Positions 1 to 7,277 of a stretch of DNA of 10,542 bases are shown here, piece by piece. A program made the position numbers and the translations under genes. Where the stretch lies: positions 1 to 10,542 of the forward strand of contig JAAZJF010000150.1 in the NCBI GenBank assembly GCA_012800475.1, in the 5' to 3' direction. The stretch's first letter is position 1. Every line of letters begins with the position of its first letter. The notes under the pieces were generated by a model. That model was not told the DNA's origin. It made no database searches and was given only the letters and a program-made list of their open reading frames with translations. The stretch is from Gammaproteobacteria bacterium. Lineage in GTDB: Bacteria > Pseudomonadota > Gammaproteobacteria > Pseudomonadales > Pseudomonadaceae.

Positions 1-366
1 GCTAATTTAAAAGAAGAGCTCAACTGGAAAGATGTATGGGCCTATTCCGTGGGCGCCAGCTACCAAGTCAACCCTCAATGGGTGCTGCGTACCGGTTTTG
101 CCCTGGATAAATCACCCACCAGCAATGCTGATCGTACCGTGCGTATTCCAGTGGGTAACCGTAAAATTCTCAGTTTAGGTGCCGGCTGGCAAGCCAGTGA
201 TAACCTAACTTTAGATGTCGCCTATGCTTATATCCGCGAAACAGCCGCGGGCGTGAATCAGCAAGCGTCAACAACCCCAACTTCAGCACTCATTAAACCC
301 GCCTACAGCGCCAAATACCGCAACAGCGCCCATGGTTTAACCGGCCAAGCCACCTGGCACTTCTAA
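1..366 (+). CDS. FadL/OmpP1-family outer membrane protein, C-terminal part
   Basis: This is the last 121 residues of a protein that begins upstream of the window; the frame is open from base 1 to the TAA at 364-366. The family forms 14-stranded beta-barrels in the outer membrane that import long-chain fatty acids and other hydrophobic compounds. Visible in the sequence are alternating polar and hydrophobic barrel strands and the family-like stretches LRTGFALDKSPT, RIPVGNRK and LSLGAGWQASDNLTLDVAYA, which match the C-terminal barrel strands of FadL. The protein ends in the aromatic residue Phe (ATWHF), the usual signal for barrel insertion by the BAM complex. The N-terminal signal peptide and hatch domain lie outside the window, so the specific substrate cannot be judged. 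A hairpin lies about 40 bp after the stop. The family call is good; fatty acids as the substrate are inferred from the family only. Confidence 0.88.
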   Translation, partial: ANLKEELNWKDVWAYSVGASYQVNPQWVLRTGFALDKSPTSNADRTVRIPVGNRKILSLGAGWQASDNLTLDVAYAYIRETAAGVNQQASTTPTSALIKPAYSAKYRNSAHGLTGQATWHF

Positions 367-407
367 GCCCGCAGTCATCACAGGCTGTCATTGCCCCATG
401 ATCCACC

Positions 408-442
408 CCTGCTTAGCTCAACACCGCATCGAGCTCAGCAGG
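408..442. repeat. Inverted repeat / hairpin between the porin gene and acnA
   Basis: Bases 408-419 and 431-442 are complementary over 12 positions with a single mismatch (414 against 436), around an 11-nt loop. The hairpin sits 42 bp after the porin stop codon. No T-tract follows it on either strand, so it is not a canonical intrinsic terminator. It may protect or end the porin mRNA, or be part of a dispersed repeat. The structure is seen directly; the role is open. Confidence 0.5.
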
Positions 443-497
443 CCATCCTATACATTGTGCTGTTTATAGCCCTAAAACCTGCAAACCTTTCGCGCTA

Positions 498-503
498 TAT
501 AGT
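498..503 (+). promoter_or_regulatory. Possible -10 element for acnA
   Basis: TATAGT matches the sigma-70 -10 consensus at five of six positions and lies 76 bp before the acnA start. No good -35 hexamer is present 16-18 bp upstream, so either an activator is needed or the match is chance. The rest of the 367-579 gap holds the hairpin at 408-442 and no recognisable ORF or riboswitch. Confidence 0.2.
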
Positions 504-566
504 GTCACTCTTGTACATTGCTGCTGATCTGTGCATATGCTGTAGCTCAGTTCGCCACGTATAAAA

Positions 567-572
567 AGAGGA
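567..572 (+). promoter_or_regulatory. Ribosome binding site of acnA
   Basis: AGAGGA ends 7 nt before the ATG at 580. This strong Shine-Dalgarno match fixes the acnA start. Confidence 0.7.
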
Positions 573-579
573 TAACGCT

Positions 580-3408
580 ATGCAAAAGCCTGCTTTCGAC
601 CCCCGCAAACTGCACCACACTTTCACCTTAAGTGATGGCACAACGCTGAAGTACTGCTCCCTACCCGCCTTAAAAGATATCGGTTTAGATTCAGTTTCAC
701 GTTTGCCTATTTCCATTCGAATTATTTTAGAATCACTGGTGCGTAACGCTGACAACCAGCGCATCACCCTTGAACACATCGAACAATTAGCGCACTGGCA
801 GCCCAATGCCCCGCGCAATGAAGAAATCCCTTTCACTGTCGCTCGTGTCGTTTTACAAGACTTCACCGGCGTGCCCTTGCTGTGTGACCTCGCTGCCATG
901 CGTAATGTCGCGCAAGACATGGGTAAACCTGCCAGCGCGATTGAGCCTTTAGTGCCCGTTGACTTAGTGGTCGACCACTCGGTGATGGTGGATTTTTATA
1001 ACACCCCTGATGCCGTTGAAAAAAACATGCAGATGGAATTTAAACGCAATGGCGAGCGCTACCAGTTTTTAAAATGGGGCATGCAAGCCTTTAATACCTT
1101 TAAAGTCGTCCCCCCAGGCTTTGGTATCGTGCACCAAGTCAACTTAGAATATCTGTTCCCAGGTATTCAGAAAAAAGACGGCATGGCCTACCCCGACACC
1201 TTAGTCGGCACTGATTCGCACACCACCATGATTAACGCCTTGGGTGTGGTCGGCTGGGGTGTGGGCGGTATTGAAGCTGAAGCGGCCATGCTCGGCCAAC
1301 CTTTATATATCCTGACCCCCGATGTGGTGGGCGTGCATTTAAGCGGCAAACTGCAAGAAGGCATGACCGCTACCGACTTAGTATTAACCGTCACACAATT
1401 ACTGCGCAAATCTAAAGTGGTGGGTAAGTTTGTTGAGTTCTTTGGTGAAGGCGCTAAACACTTGAGCGTGCCTGACCGTGCCACATTGGCCAATATGGCA
1501 CCTGAATACGGCGCGACCATGGGCTTTTTCCCAGTGGATGAAACCACCCTTGAGTATATGCGCGGCACGGGCCGTCAAGATTTGGATATTGAAGCCTGTG
1601 AAGCCTACTTCCGGGCGCAAGAGATGTTTGGCATTCCTTTGGCTGGCGAGATCGACTACAGCCAAGTGATTGAGTTGGACTTAGACAGCGTACGGCCGTC
1701 CTTAGCTGGCCCAAAACGTCCACAAGACCGCATCGCGCTACCCGATATGCACAGCAGTTTCACCTCGTTGTTTAGCGATACCATTGCCAAAGGCGGCTTC
1801 AACAAAGACGCATCAGAGCTGAATAAACGCTATAGCACCAGCTGCCCACTGATTCCCGTGGTCAACCAAGAGTCGCCCAAGCCACGCCGTCCACTGGAAA
1901 GACACGAAGTGGAAATGATTGATGACCGCCTCGACACACCCACTAAAGAGTGTAAAACCGACGGCAGCATCGATCTTGGCCACGGAGACGTATTAATTGC
2001 TGCGATTACTTCATGCACCAACACCTCCAACCCCAGTGTGCTACTGGCTGCAGGTTTGTTAGCGAAAAAAGCGGTTGAACTGGGTTTAAGCGTGCACCCT
2101 CGCGTCAAAACATCCCTTGCCCCTGGCTCACGTGTGGTGCCCGAATACCTCGAAGCAGCTGGCTTGATGAGCAGCTTGGACGCATTGGGCTTTAGCGTCA
2201 CCGCTTTTGGTTGCACCACCTGTATTGGTAATGCCGGTGACTTAGCACCTGAGTACAATCAGGCCATTGTTGAGCACGACATTGTCGCAGCGGCGGTGCT
2301 CTCTGGTAACCGTAACTTTGAAGCGCGTATTCACCCGAACCTGCGTGCTAACTTCTTAGCCTCACCGCCCTTAGTGGTCGCTTTTGCGCTCGCTGGCACG
2401 GTCAATATCAATCTTGATAGTGACCCGCTCGGCACAAGTAAAGACGGTCAGCCCGTTTACCTAAAAGATCTGTGGCCCACCAACAGTGAGATTCAAGCAC
2501 TGCTCAGCAAAGCCATGAACCCTGCCGTATTCCGTGAAAAATACAGCGATTTCAGTAAAGACAACGCCCTGTGGACCGATATTGAAAGCGCCAAGGGTTT
2601 AGTCTATGACTGGCCTACATCGACTTATATTGCCAAGCCACCGTTCTTTGAAAACTTCACCATGGAGCCGCAAGCCGTTGCACCTATTACCCAAGCCAAA
2701 GCGTTAATGCTCTTGGGCGACTCAGTCACCACTGACCATATTTCACCGGCCGGTTCATTCCAAAAAGATACGCCGGCCGGCCAGTATTTGGTCAGCCATG
2801 ATGTGCAGCAATCAGACTTCAACACCTATGGCTCACGCCGAGGCAATCACGATGTGATGATTCGCGGCACCTTTGCTAACGTGCGGGTGAAAAACCTGAT
2901 GCTGCCGCCGACTGAGGATGGTTCGCGCATTGAAGGGGGCTTCACCTTACTCGATGGCCAACAAGTCCCAGTATACGACGCCGCTATGGATTATATGCAG
3001 CGTGGCATTGACACGGTTATTTTTGCCGGCGAAGAATACGGTACCGGTTCAAGTCGCGACTGGGCTGCTAAAGGTACGCTGTTGTTGGGTGTGAAAGCTG
3101 TAATTGCGCAATCCTATGAGCGTATTCACCGCTCCAACTTAGTCGGCATGGGCGTACTGCCTTTGCAATTTATCGGCGGTGCCTCGTACAGCTCGCTCAA
3201 TATTACAGGTGAAGAAACCTTTAGTATTGTAGGCGTTGACAGCGATATGCAGCCGCGCCAAGAGCTGACCCTAGAGATTACCCGCGCCAATGGTCGGGTG
3301 GATCAGGTGCAAGTGCTCTCGCGCATTGATACACCGGTCGAAGTGGAATACTACCGCCATGGTGGAATCTTGCCCTATGTGCTGCGTGATATTTTAGCTA
3401 AAGCTTAG
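580..3408 (+). CDS. acnA: Aconitate hydratase A
   Basis: AcnA interconverts citrate and isocitrate through cis-aconitate in the TCA and glyoxylate cycles, using a [4Fe-4S] cluster in the cytosol. The 942-residue protein has the full AcnA/IRP1 architecture. The N-terminal aconitase domains carry DLVVDHSVMVDF and VGTDSHTTMINALG. The three cluster ligands are Cys479 (in SCTNTSNPS), Cys545 and Cys548 (in GCTTCIGN). SLAPGSRVV follows the first ligand motif, and the C-terminal swivel domain carries GDSVTTDHISPAGS and the active-site GTGSSRDWAAKG (SSRD at 824-827). It is about 50 residues longer than the 891-residue E. coli AcnA. Much of the excess appears to sit in the linker at about residues 407-469, just before the Cys479 domain, which also holds two extra cysteines (422 and 458). 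The start is supported by AGAGGA 7 nt upstream. It is transcribed alone and ends at a shared terminator. No key residue is missing, so I expect an active enzyme. Confidence 0.97.
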   Translation: MQKPAFDPRKLHHTFTLSDGTTLKYCSLPALKDIGLDSVSRLPISIRIILESLVRNADNQRITLEHIEQLAHWQPNAPRNEEIPFTVARVVLQDFTGVPLLCDLAAMRNVAQDMGKPASAIEPLVPVDLVVDHSVMVDFYNTPDAVEKNMQMEFKRNGERYQFLKWGMQAFNTFKVVPPGFGIVHQVNLEYLFPGIQKKDGMAYPDTLVGTDSHTTMINALGVVGWGVGGIEAEAAMLGQPLYILTPDVVGVHLSGKLQEGMTATDLVLTVTQLLRKSKVVGKFVEFFGEGAKHLSVPDRATLANMAPEYGATMGFFPVDETTLEYMRGTGRQDLDIEACEAYFRAQEMFGIPLAGEIDYSQVIELDLDSVRPSLAGPKRPQDRIALPDMHSSFTSLFSDTIAKGGFNKDASELNKRYSTSCPLIPVVNQESPKPRRPLERHEVEMIDDRLDTPTKECKTDGSIDLGHGDVLIAAITSCTNTSNPSVLLAAGLLAKKAVELGLSVHPRVKTSLAPGSRVVPEYLEAAGLMSSLDALGFSVTAFGCTTCIGNAGDLAPEYNQAIVEHDIVAAAVLSGNRNFEARIHPNLRANFLASPPLVVAFALAGTVNINLDSDPLGTSKDGQPVYLKDLWPTNSEIQALLSKAMNPAVFREKYSDFSKDNALWTDIESAKGLVYDWPTSTYIAKPPFFENFTMEPQAVAPITQAKALMLLGDSVTTDHISPAGSFQKDTPAGQYLVSHDVQQSDFNTYGSRRGNHDVMIRGTFANVRVKNLMLPPTEDGSRIEGGFTLLDGQQVPVYDAAMDYMQRGIDTVIFAGEEYGTGSSRDWAAKGTLLLGVKAVIAQSYERIHRSNLVGMGVLPLQFIGGASYSSLNITGEETFSIVGVDSDMQPRQELTLEITRANGRVDQVQVLSRIDTPVEVEYYRHGGILPYVLRDILAKA

Positions 3409-3437
3409 GTCACTCAAAGCTTAAAACATCACTAAAA

Positions 3438-3474
3438 AAACGCCCCACACGGACTTGATCTGTGTGGGGCGTTT
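3438..3474. terminator. Bidirectional intrinsic terminator between acnA and bolA
   Basis: A perfect 13-bp stem (3438-3450 with 3462-3474) encloses an 11-nt loop. On the minus strand the stem runs into seven consecutive T residues (A-run 3434-3440 on the plus strand), an ideal end for the bolA operon, whose last stop is at 3496. On the plus strand only three T residues close the stem before GCTTAA, so termination of acnA may be weaker. Confidence 0.9.
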
Positions 3475-3495
3475 GCTTAAGTGCAGAACTTAAAA

Positions 3496-3798
3496 TTATT
3501 TTTTATCCTGAGCACTGCCGCCACGGCACTTAGGAGAATCCGGTGCATTCTCAACGCTGACCCATTCTTCTGGCGTATAGGTGTGCATGGCTAAACCATG
3601 GAACTGCTGCATTAAATCACCCAGTGCAGCATAAACTTTCTGATGGCGCTGCACCTTGCGTACATCAGCAAAGACATCGCTGACCAGCACCACTTTAAAA
3701 TGGCTTCGCGCACCAATGCTGTGCATATGACTCTCATCTTCAACCTGCAAAAAGCTGGGCTCAAGTGCGGCTAAAGCAGTTTCAATTTTCTGTAACAT
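3496..3798 (-). CDS. bolA: BolA-family protein
   Basis: BolA proteins are small cytosolic proteins that bind monothiol glutaredoxins through a shared [2Fe-2S] cluster and also act as stress- and envelope-linked regulators. The protein has 100 residues. The core VEDESHMHS, SHFKVVLVSDVF, VQRHQKVY and FHGLAMHTYTPEEW (residues 19-79) is typical of the BolA class, including the conserved C-terminal histidine in the HTYTPEEW segment. A polar tail follows with Cys91 in SPKCRGGS. Two ATG codons are adjacent. I chose 3798 because the AGGAG is 7 nt away; the other, at 3801, is only 4 nt away. The start shares its A with the TGA of the upstream MFS gene (TGATG), so translation is probably coupled. It is the last gene of the minus-strand operon and has a strong terminator 22 nt downstream. 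The family is secure. BolA proper rather than a paralogue such as IbaG is favoured by the HTYT motif. Confidence 0.92.
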   Translation of the reverse strand: MLQKIETALAALEPSFLQVEDESHMHSIGARSHFKVVLVSDVFADVRKVQRHQKVYAALGDLMQQFHGLAMHTYTPEEWVSVENAPDSPKCRGGSAQDKK

Positions 3799-5138
3799 CA
3801 TAAGGCTCCTGAAGAGTGTGCTGACTGCGCCATCCGCTGCGCATCACGGCTAAAGGTGCGCATGGCAATCAACAAAAACAGACCGGTTAACGCCATGGCC
3901 ACCGGTACTAAATACATGGCGCTGTGTAAACCTAGCGCACGAAACGCCTCGCTCATCTGCGATACGCCGGCATTGAGCATAGCTTGCTGAGCAAAATAAT
4001 CGGATAAGCCACCGACCATCACAGGCCCCAAACCACCACCGAGCAAATACAGTCCAGCAAAAAACAACGCCATCGCTGTAGCGCGCAAACGCGGCTCGAC
4101 AACATCCTGCACGGCAGTATACACGCAGGTATAAAAGTTATAAGCAAACACCCAGCCCAAAGCAAATAAGCCCACAAAGAGTCCCGCATCGATCTGTCCG
4201 GCCATTAACGCCACGCCAGTAAAGACACTGGTGAGCAATAAACTCACTCCGCCAAACAACAAGCGACCATTACGCACGCGCTCATGCAGCCGATCAGCCA
4301 GCCAGCCACCTGCAGGCAAAGCAAACAACCCCGTCACCCCAACAATCACGCCCACCGACATGGACGCTTGCGTCAACTCCAAGCCAAAGTAGCGCTGCAA
4401 CATCGGCACCATAAATGAGGTGTTGGCATAGGTGGCAAAGTTGTAACACAGCCCTGCCAGCATCAGCCACCACATGGTCGGTGTCGCTAAAATCTTACGC
4501 ATAGGCTGCGCAATCGGTGCATTGTGGGTCACCACAACCTCAGCCGCACCACGCGCAGGCTCGCGAATCATAAAGATAAACAGTGCTAAAATAATCCCCG
4601 GCACCGCCGCAATAAAAAACGGCGCGCGCCAGCTATCAAAGGCCTGCACAATAGCCCCCGTGGTGAAAAAAGCCAGCAGCAACCCCACCGGCAAACCCAT
4701 CATAAAGATCCCCATCGCCCGCGCACGACGATTGGCAGGAAACATATCACCAATCAAAGAATTCGCCGCCGGCCCATAACTGGCCTCACCAATCCCCACG
4801 CCCATGCGCGCCAGCAAAAAGCCCCAAAAGCCTTGCACAGCACCATTGACCGCGGTTAACCCACTCCAGAGCAACAAACCTGCGCCCATGATTTTTTTGC
4901 GTGAACCGGAATCTGCCATGCGCCCCAGCGGAATCCCAGCCACGGCATAGACTATGGTAAATGCGGTACCGAGCATCCCTACCTGAAAATCACTCAAGCT
5001 CCATTCCAAGCGGATCGGCTCCATTACAATACTGGGGACTGCCCGATCAAAAAAGTTAAACACATTGGCTAAAAATAATAAAAACAACACACGCCACGCA
5101 TTATTGGCTTGCTGGGATTGGTGGGCTTGAGGGGGCAT
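3798..5138 (-). CDS. Major facilitator superfamily transporter, Spinster-like
   Basis: This is a 446-residue inner-membrane transporter with about 12 hydrophobic segments and short polar ends, the usual MFS size. The first helix carries LFLLFLANVFNFFDRAVPSI (about 18-37), like the N-(Y/F)-x-DR pattern of Spinster-type MFS proteins. Motif A is seen as GIPLGRMADSGSRKK (68-82), followed by ARMGVGIGEASYGPAANSLI (110-129) and FPANRRARAMGIF (133-145). A polar central loop lies at about 193-215, and the second half repeats the motif loosely as PAGGWLADRLHERVRNGR (275-292). It starts 22 nt after the hyi stop; no strong Shine-Dalgarno is visible, so translation may depend on the upstream gene. It overlaps bolA at its end. 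The substrate is not readable from sequence. Its place in a glxR-hyi operon suggests a small organic acid or its precursor, which is an inference only. Confidence 0.9.
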   Translation of the reverse strand: MPPQAHQSQQANNAWRVLFLLFLANVFNFFDRAVPSIVMEPIRLEWSLSDFQVGMLGTAFTIVYAVAGIPLGRMADSGSRKKIMGAGLLLWSGLTAVNGAVQGFWGFLLARMGVGIGEASYGPAANSLIGDMFPANRRARAMGIFMMGLPVGLLLAFFTTGAIVQAFDSWRAPFFIAAVPGIILALFIFMIREPARGAAEVVVTHNAPIAQPMRKILATPTMWWLMLAGLCYNFATYANTSFMVPMLQRYFGLELTQASMSVGVIVGVTGLFALPAGGWLADRLHERVRNGRLLFGGVSLLLTSVFTGVALMAGQIDAGLFVGLFALGWVFAYNFYTCVYTAVQDVVEPRLRATAMALFFAGLYLLGGGLGPVMVGGLSDYFAQQAMLNAGVSQMSEAFRALGLHSAMYLVPVAMALTGLFLLIAMRTFSRDAQRMAQSAHSSGAL

Positions 5139-5160
5139 AGGGTTCTATTCTAAAGAGTGA

Positions 5161-5943
5161 TCATTGATTAAAAGGCGGCTGCGCAAGCCACGCTAAACTG
5201 TCGAGCGTGGTGGTACTGGGACGGTACTCAGCAGCCAGAGCACCTTGATAGCCGGCTTTGTGTAAGGCCTGATACATCGCCATAAAGTCGATATCACCCG
5301 TGCCTGGTTCACCGCGCCCCGGCGCATCCGCAAACTGCACATGCGCCACTTTATCGCCCAATACCGCCATAGCTTGCTCAGTGCTGATGCCTTGGCGCGC
5401 CATATGATACACATCCAACTGTGCAAAACAGTTGTCATGATTGACTTCAGCAAGCAGCGCATGCAAATCCTGTGGGGTATTGATCAAAAAGCCTGGCATA
5501 TCCAACGGGTTAATCGCTTCACACAGCACAGCAATACCTAAACGATCAAAGGCTTGTGCCGCATCCAATAAATTAGCCGCTAAAGTCGCAATCGCACGAC
5601 CACGCGAAGCACCTTGCGCAAGTCGGCCCGCCAGTACATTGACCTGACGCGGGCGCACCATCAGGGCATAACTGAGCGCCTCATCTAACGCATTGGCAAA
5701 TTGCACGCGCTGCTGCGGATCACAAGCAAAGCCTAAACCGCCTTGCATTAAATCACCGGCAGGCATATTGATCAGCGCCAAACTTAAACCGCAGCGTTGC
5801 AGCTCGTCTTTCAGCGCGATGGCGGGCACATCATAAGGAAACTGAATCTCCACCGCAGTAAAGCCTGCAGCAGAGGCGGCACGTAAGCGCTCAAGCAGAG
5901 GCAGCTCGGTAAACAGCATGGATAAGTTAGCGACAAGCTCCAT
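5161..5943 (-). CDS. hyi: Hydroxypyruvate isomerase-family protein
   Basis: Hyi interconverts hydroxypyruvate and tartronate semialdehyde, linking glyoxylate and glycerate metabolism. It is a metal-dependent TIM-barrel enzyme of the xylose isomerase-like superfamily. The protein has 260 residues, against 258 in E. coli Hyi. Matching stretches are ANLSMLF at the N-terminus, VEIQFPYD (31-38), INMPAGD (58-64), LCEAINPLDMPGF (140-152), LDVYHMAR (176-183), HVQFADAPGRGEPGTGDIDF (201-220) and AAEYRPSTTT (237-246). Likely metal and active-site residues are Glu142, Asp177, His180, Gln203 and Glu239. The ATG shares its A with the TAA of the upstream dehydrogenase gene (TAATG), with GAGG 8 nt before it. 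Family members also act as 2-oxo-tetronate isomerases (OtnI), so the substrate is not certain. No glyoxylate carboligase gene lies in the window. Confidence 0.87.
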   Translation of the reverse strand: MELVANLSMLFTELPLLERLRAASAAGFTAVEIQFPYDVPAIALKDELQRCGLSLALINMPAGDLMQGGLGFACDPQQRVQFANALDEALSYALMVRPRQVNVLAGRLAQGASRGRAIATLAANLLDAAQAFDRLGIAVLCEAINPLDMPGFLINTPQDLHALLAEVNHDNCFAQLDVYHMARQGISTEQAMAVLGDKVAHVQFADAPGRGEPGTGDIDFMAMYQALHKAGYQGALAAEYRPSTTTLDSLAWLAQPPFNQ

Positions 5944-6830
5944 TATGCATCCTCAGTGTAGAGTTGAATCAAAGTAGCAGGGTCAGCGGCCGCATGGCCT
6001 TGCGCGGCATGGGCACGCATTAACTGCGCGGCTAAACCACTCATGGGTGTCGCCGAAGTCTGGCTTTGCGAGAGTTTGACGGCCATATCCAAATCTTTCA
6101 GCAAAGTGCGTACATGCCACTTAACAGGCTCAAACTCACGACGCGCCATCTGTGGCGCTAGAATTTGCAAAGGCGTACTGTCCGCAAAACCGCCGGCTAA
6201 GGCGGGCGCTAATAAGGCTGCATCTACACCGGCTTGCTCAGCCAACGCCACCACTTCAGCAATCACCATCGCATTGCACGCCACCAACATTTGATTGCAC
6301 ACCTTAGCCACTTGCCCAGCACCGACCGCACCCATATGCGTCACGCGTTGCCCCAAATGCTCCAGCACCGGCTGCACTCGCGCTAAAGCCTGAGCATCGC
6401 CACCGGCCATCATCACTAACGTCCCTTGCTCAGCTCCACCCACACCGCCTGACACTGGAATATCCAACCATTGTGCGCCACTGTGCGCCGATAAACGTTG
6501 GGCCATATCTTGAGTGGCAGCGGGTTCAATACTGGAAAAATCCACCACCACCTGCTCAGCGTTCAAACCATAAGCCATGCCCTGCTCGGCAAACATCACC
6601 TCTTCAACGGCCTGAGTATCGGCCAAACACAGCAAGACGATATCAACTTGAGCGCCCAGCTGCGCACGCTCCATGACCTGTGTGGCGCCCAATTCCACCA
6701 AGGGCGCACAGGCCTGCGGATGACGATTCCAAACCACCAACGGATAACCCGCAGCCAACAAGCGCTGGCACATAGGCAAGCCCATTAAGCCGATACCCGC
6801 AAAGCCTAAACGCGGTAATGATGTGTGCAT
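5943..6830 (-). CDS. glxR: 3-hydroxyacid dehydrogenase family, probable tartronate semialdehyde reductase
   Basis: GlxR/GarR-type enzymes reduce 2-hydroxy-3-oxopropanoate (tartronate semialdehyde) to glycerate with NAD(P)H in the cytosol. The 295 residues match the family length. The Rossmann motif is LGFAGIGLMGLPM (8-20), and Asn35-Arg36 follow strand 2 with no acidic residue there, which suggests NADPH. The substrate-binding motif is DIPVSGGVGGAEQGTL (123-138), and GAGQVAKVCNQM (170-181) holds the catalytic Lys176. KDLDMA (245-250) is the conserved C-terminal lysine motif. I chose the ATG at 6830 because GGAG lies 6 nt upstream and the protein then opens directly into the Rossmann fold; an in-frame extension to 6884 would add 18 unlikely residues. 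It is the first gene of a run into hyi, an MFS gene and bolA. Pairing with hyi supports tartronate semialdehyde, but a related beta-hydroxyacid such as a tetronate derivative is possible. Confidence 0.85.
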   Translation of the reverse strand: MHTSLPRLGFAGIGLMGLPMCQRLLAAGYPLVVWNRHPQACAPLVELGATQVMERAQLGAQVDIVLLCLADTQAVEEVMFAEQGMAYGLNAEQVVVDFSSIEPAATQDMAQRLSAHSGAQWLDIPVSGGVGGAEQGTLVMMAGGDAQALARVQPVLEHLGQRVTHMGAVGAGQVAKVCNQMLVACNAMVIAEVVALAEQAGVDAALLAPALAGGFADSTPLQILAPQMARREFEPVKWHVRTLLKDLDMAVKLSQSQTSATPMSGLAAQLMRAHAAQGHAAADPATLIQLYTEDA

Positions 6831-6863
6831 TGCATTCTCCAATTGCTTGAACTGTTGAGCATT

Positions 6864-6878
6864 GATCCTTGGGGGATC
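6864..6878. promoter_or_regulatory. Possible operator palindrome in the divergent glxR / DUF2288 region
   Basis: GATCC at 6864-6868 and GGATC at 6874-6878 form a perfect 5-bp inverted repeat around TTGGG. It sits between the divergent start codons (6830 and 6923) and covers the candidate -35 of the plus-strand promoter, so a bound regulator could affect transcription. No regulator gene is nearby in the window. A repeat this short can occur by chance. Confidence 0.25.
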
Positions 6879-6897
6879 GTACAAGTCAGGCTATCAT
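6869..6897 (+). promoter_or_regulatory. Possible sigma-70 promoter for the DUF2288 gene
   Basis: TTGGGG (6869-6874), a 17-bp spacer and TATCAT (6892-6897) give a weak -35 and a good -10. This would start the mRNA about 20 nt before the ATG at 6923. It is supported by position and spacing only. Confidence 0.3.
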
Positions 6898-6922
6898 GCC
6901 TATTTTTGCCACGAGAAAAAAC

Positions 6923-7234
6923 ATGTCGAATGAAATCAGCACCTTATACGCACAACTTCTTGGCGAAACTGCACAGATCAGCTGGGCCGAAGTGATGCCT
7001 CAATTTGCCAAAGGTAATGTGTTATGGCTGGCCAGCGATAAAGACCTCGTCGCTGCGGCCGAACATATCATCAATGATGACAAAGCCTATGTCAGCGCAC
7101 TGATGCAACAAAAAGCCCTGCATGTATTAAGTGATGATATCGCAGCCGATTACGCCCAACGCGACCCTGAGTTGTGGGCCGTGGTGATTGCACCTTGGGT
7201 GTTGATTCAAGAGCGCCACAGCGTCACTCATTAA
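6923..7234 (+). CDS. DUF2288 family protein
   Basis: This is a small soluble protein of 103 residues with no signal peptide or membrane segment. It matches the uncharacterised DUF2288 family through LLGETAQISWAEV (12-24), the middle segment DDKAYVSALMQQKALHVLSD (52-71) and the C-terminal signature RDPELWAVVIAPWVLIQE (80-97). No catalytic or metal-binding residue set is evident and the family's function is unknown to me. I chose the ATG at 6923 because homology begins there and GAG lies 7 nt upstream; earlier in-frame codons at 6869 and 6896 lie in the presumed promoter. It is followed after 93 bp by cobT on the same strand and could be co-transcribed with it, although a hairpin lies between. 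A link to cobalamin is therefore only suggested by position. Confidence 0.85.
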   Translation: MSNEISTLYAQLLGETAQISWAEVMPQFAKGNVLWLASDKDLVAAAEHIINDDKAYVSALMQQKALHVLSDDIAADYAQRDPELWAVVIAPWVLIQERHSVTH

Positions 7235-7245
7235 ATCCTGATTGA

Positions 7246-7277
7246 GAGCAGCGCCATGCATAGCTTCGGCGCTGCTC
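7246..7277 (+). terminator. Hairpin in the cobT leader, possible weak terminator or attenuator
   Basis: A perfect 10-bp GC-rich stem (7246-7255 with 7268-7277) with a 12-nt loop begins 11 nt after the DUF2288 stop. The nearest T-run (TTTT, 7287-7290) is 9 nt beyond the stem, too far for a classical intrinsic terminator. It could weaken read-through into cobT or stabilise an mRNA end. The 93-bp gap is too short for a cobalamin riboswitch and I see no B12 box. Confidence 0.45.

Noticed and set aside
495..920. 141-residue minus-strand frame across the acnA start
   Set aside because: It lies antisense to the conserved AcnA N-terminus and the acnA ribosome binding site, with no protein family resemblance.
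6831..6884. 18-residue N-terminal extension of the GlxR-like protein
   Set aside because: The extension contains the ribosome binding site of the ATG at 6830 and part of the divergent regulatory region, and lies before the Rossmann fold start.
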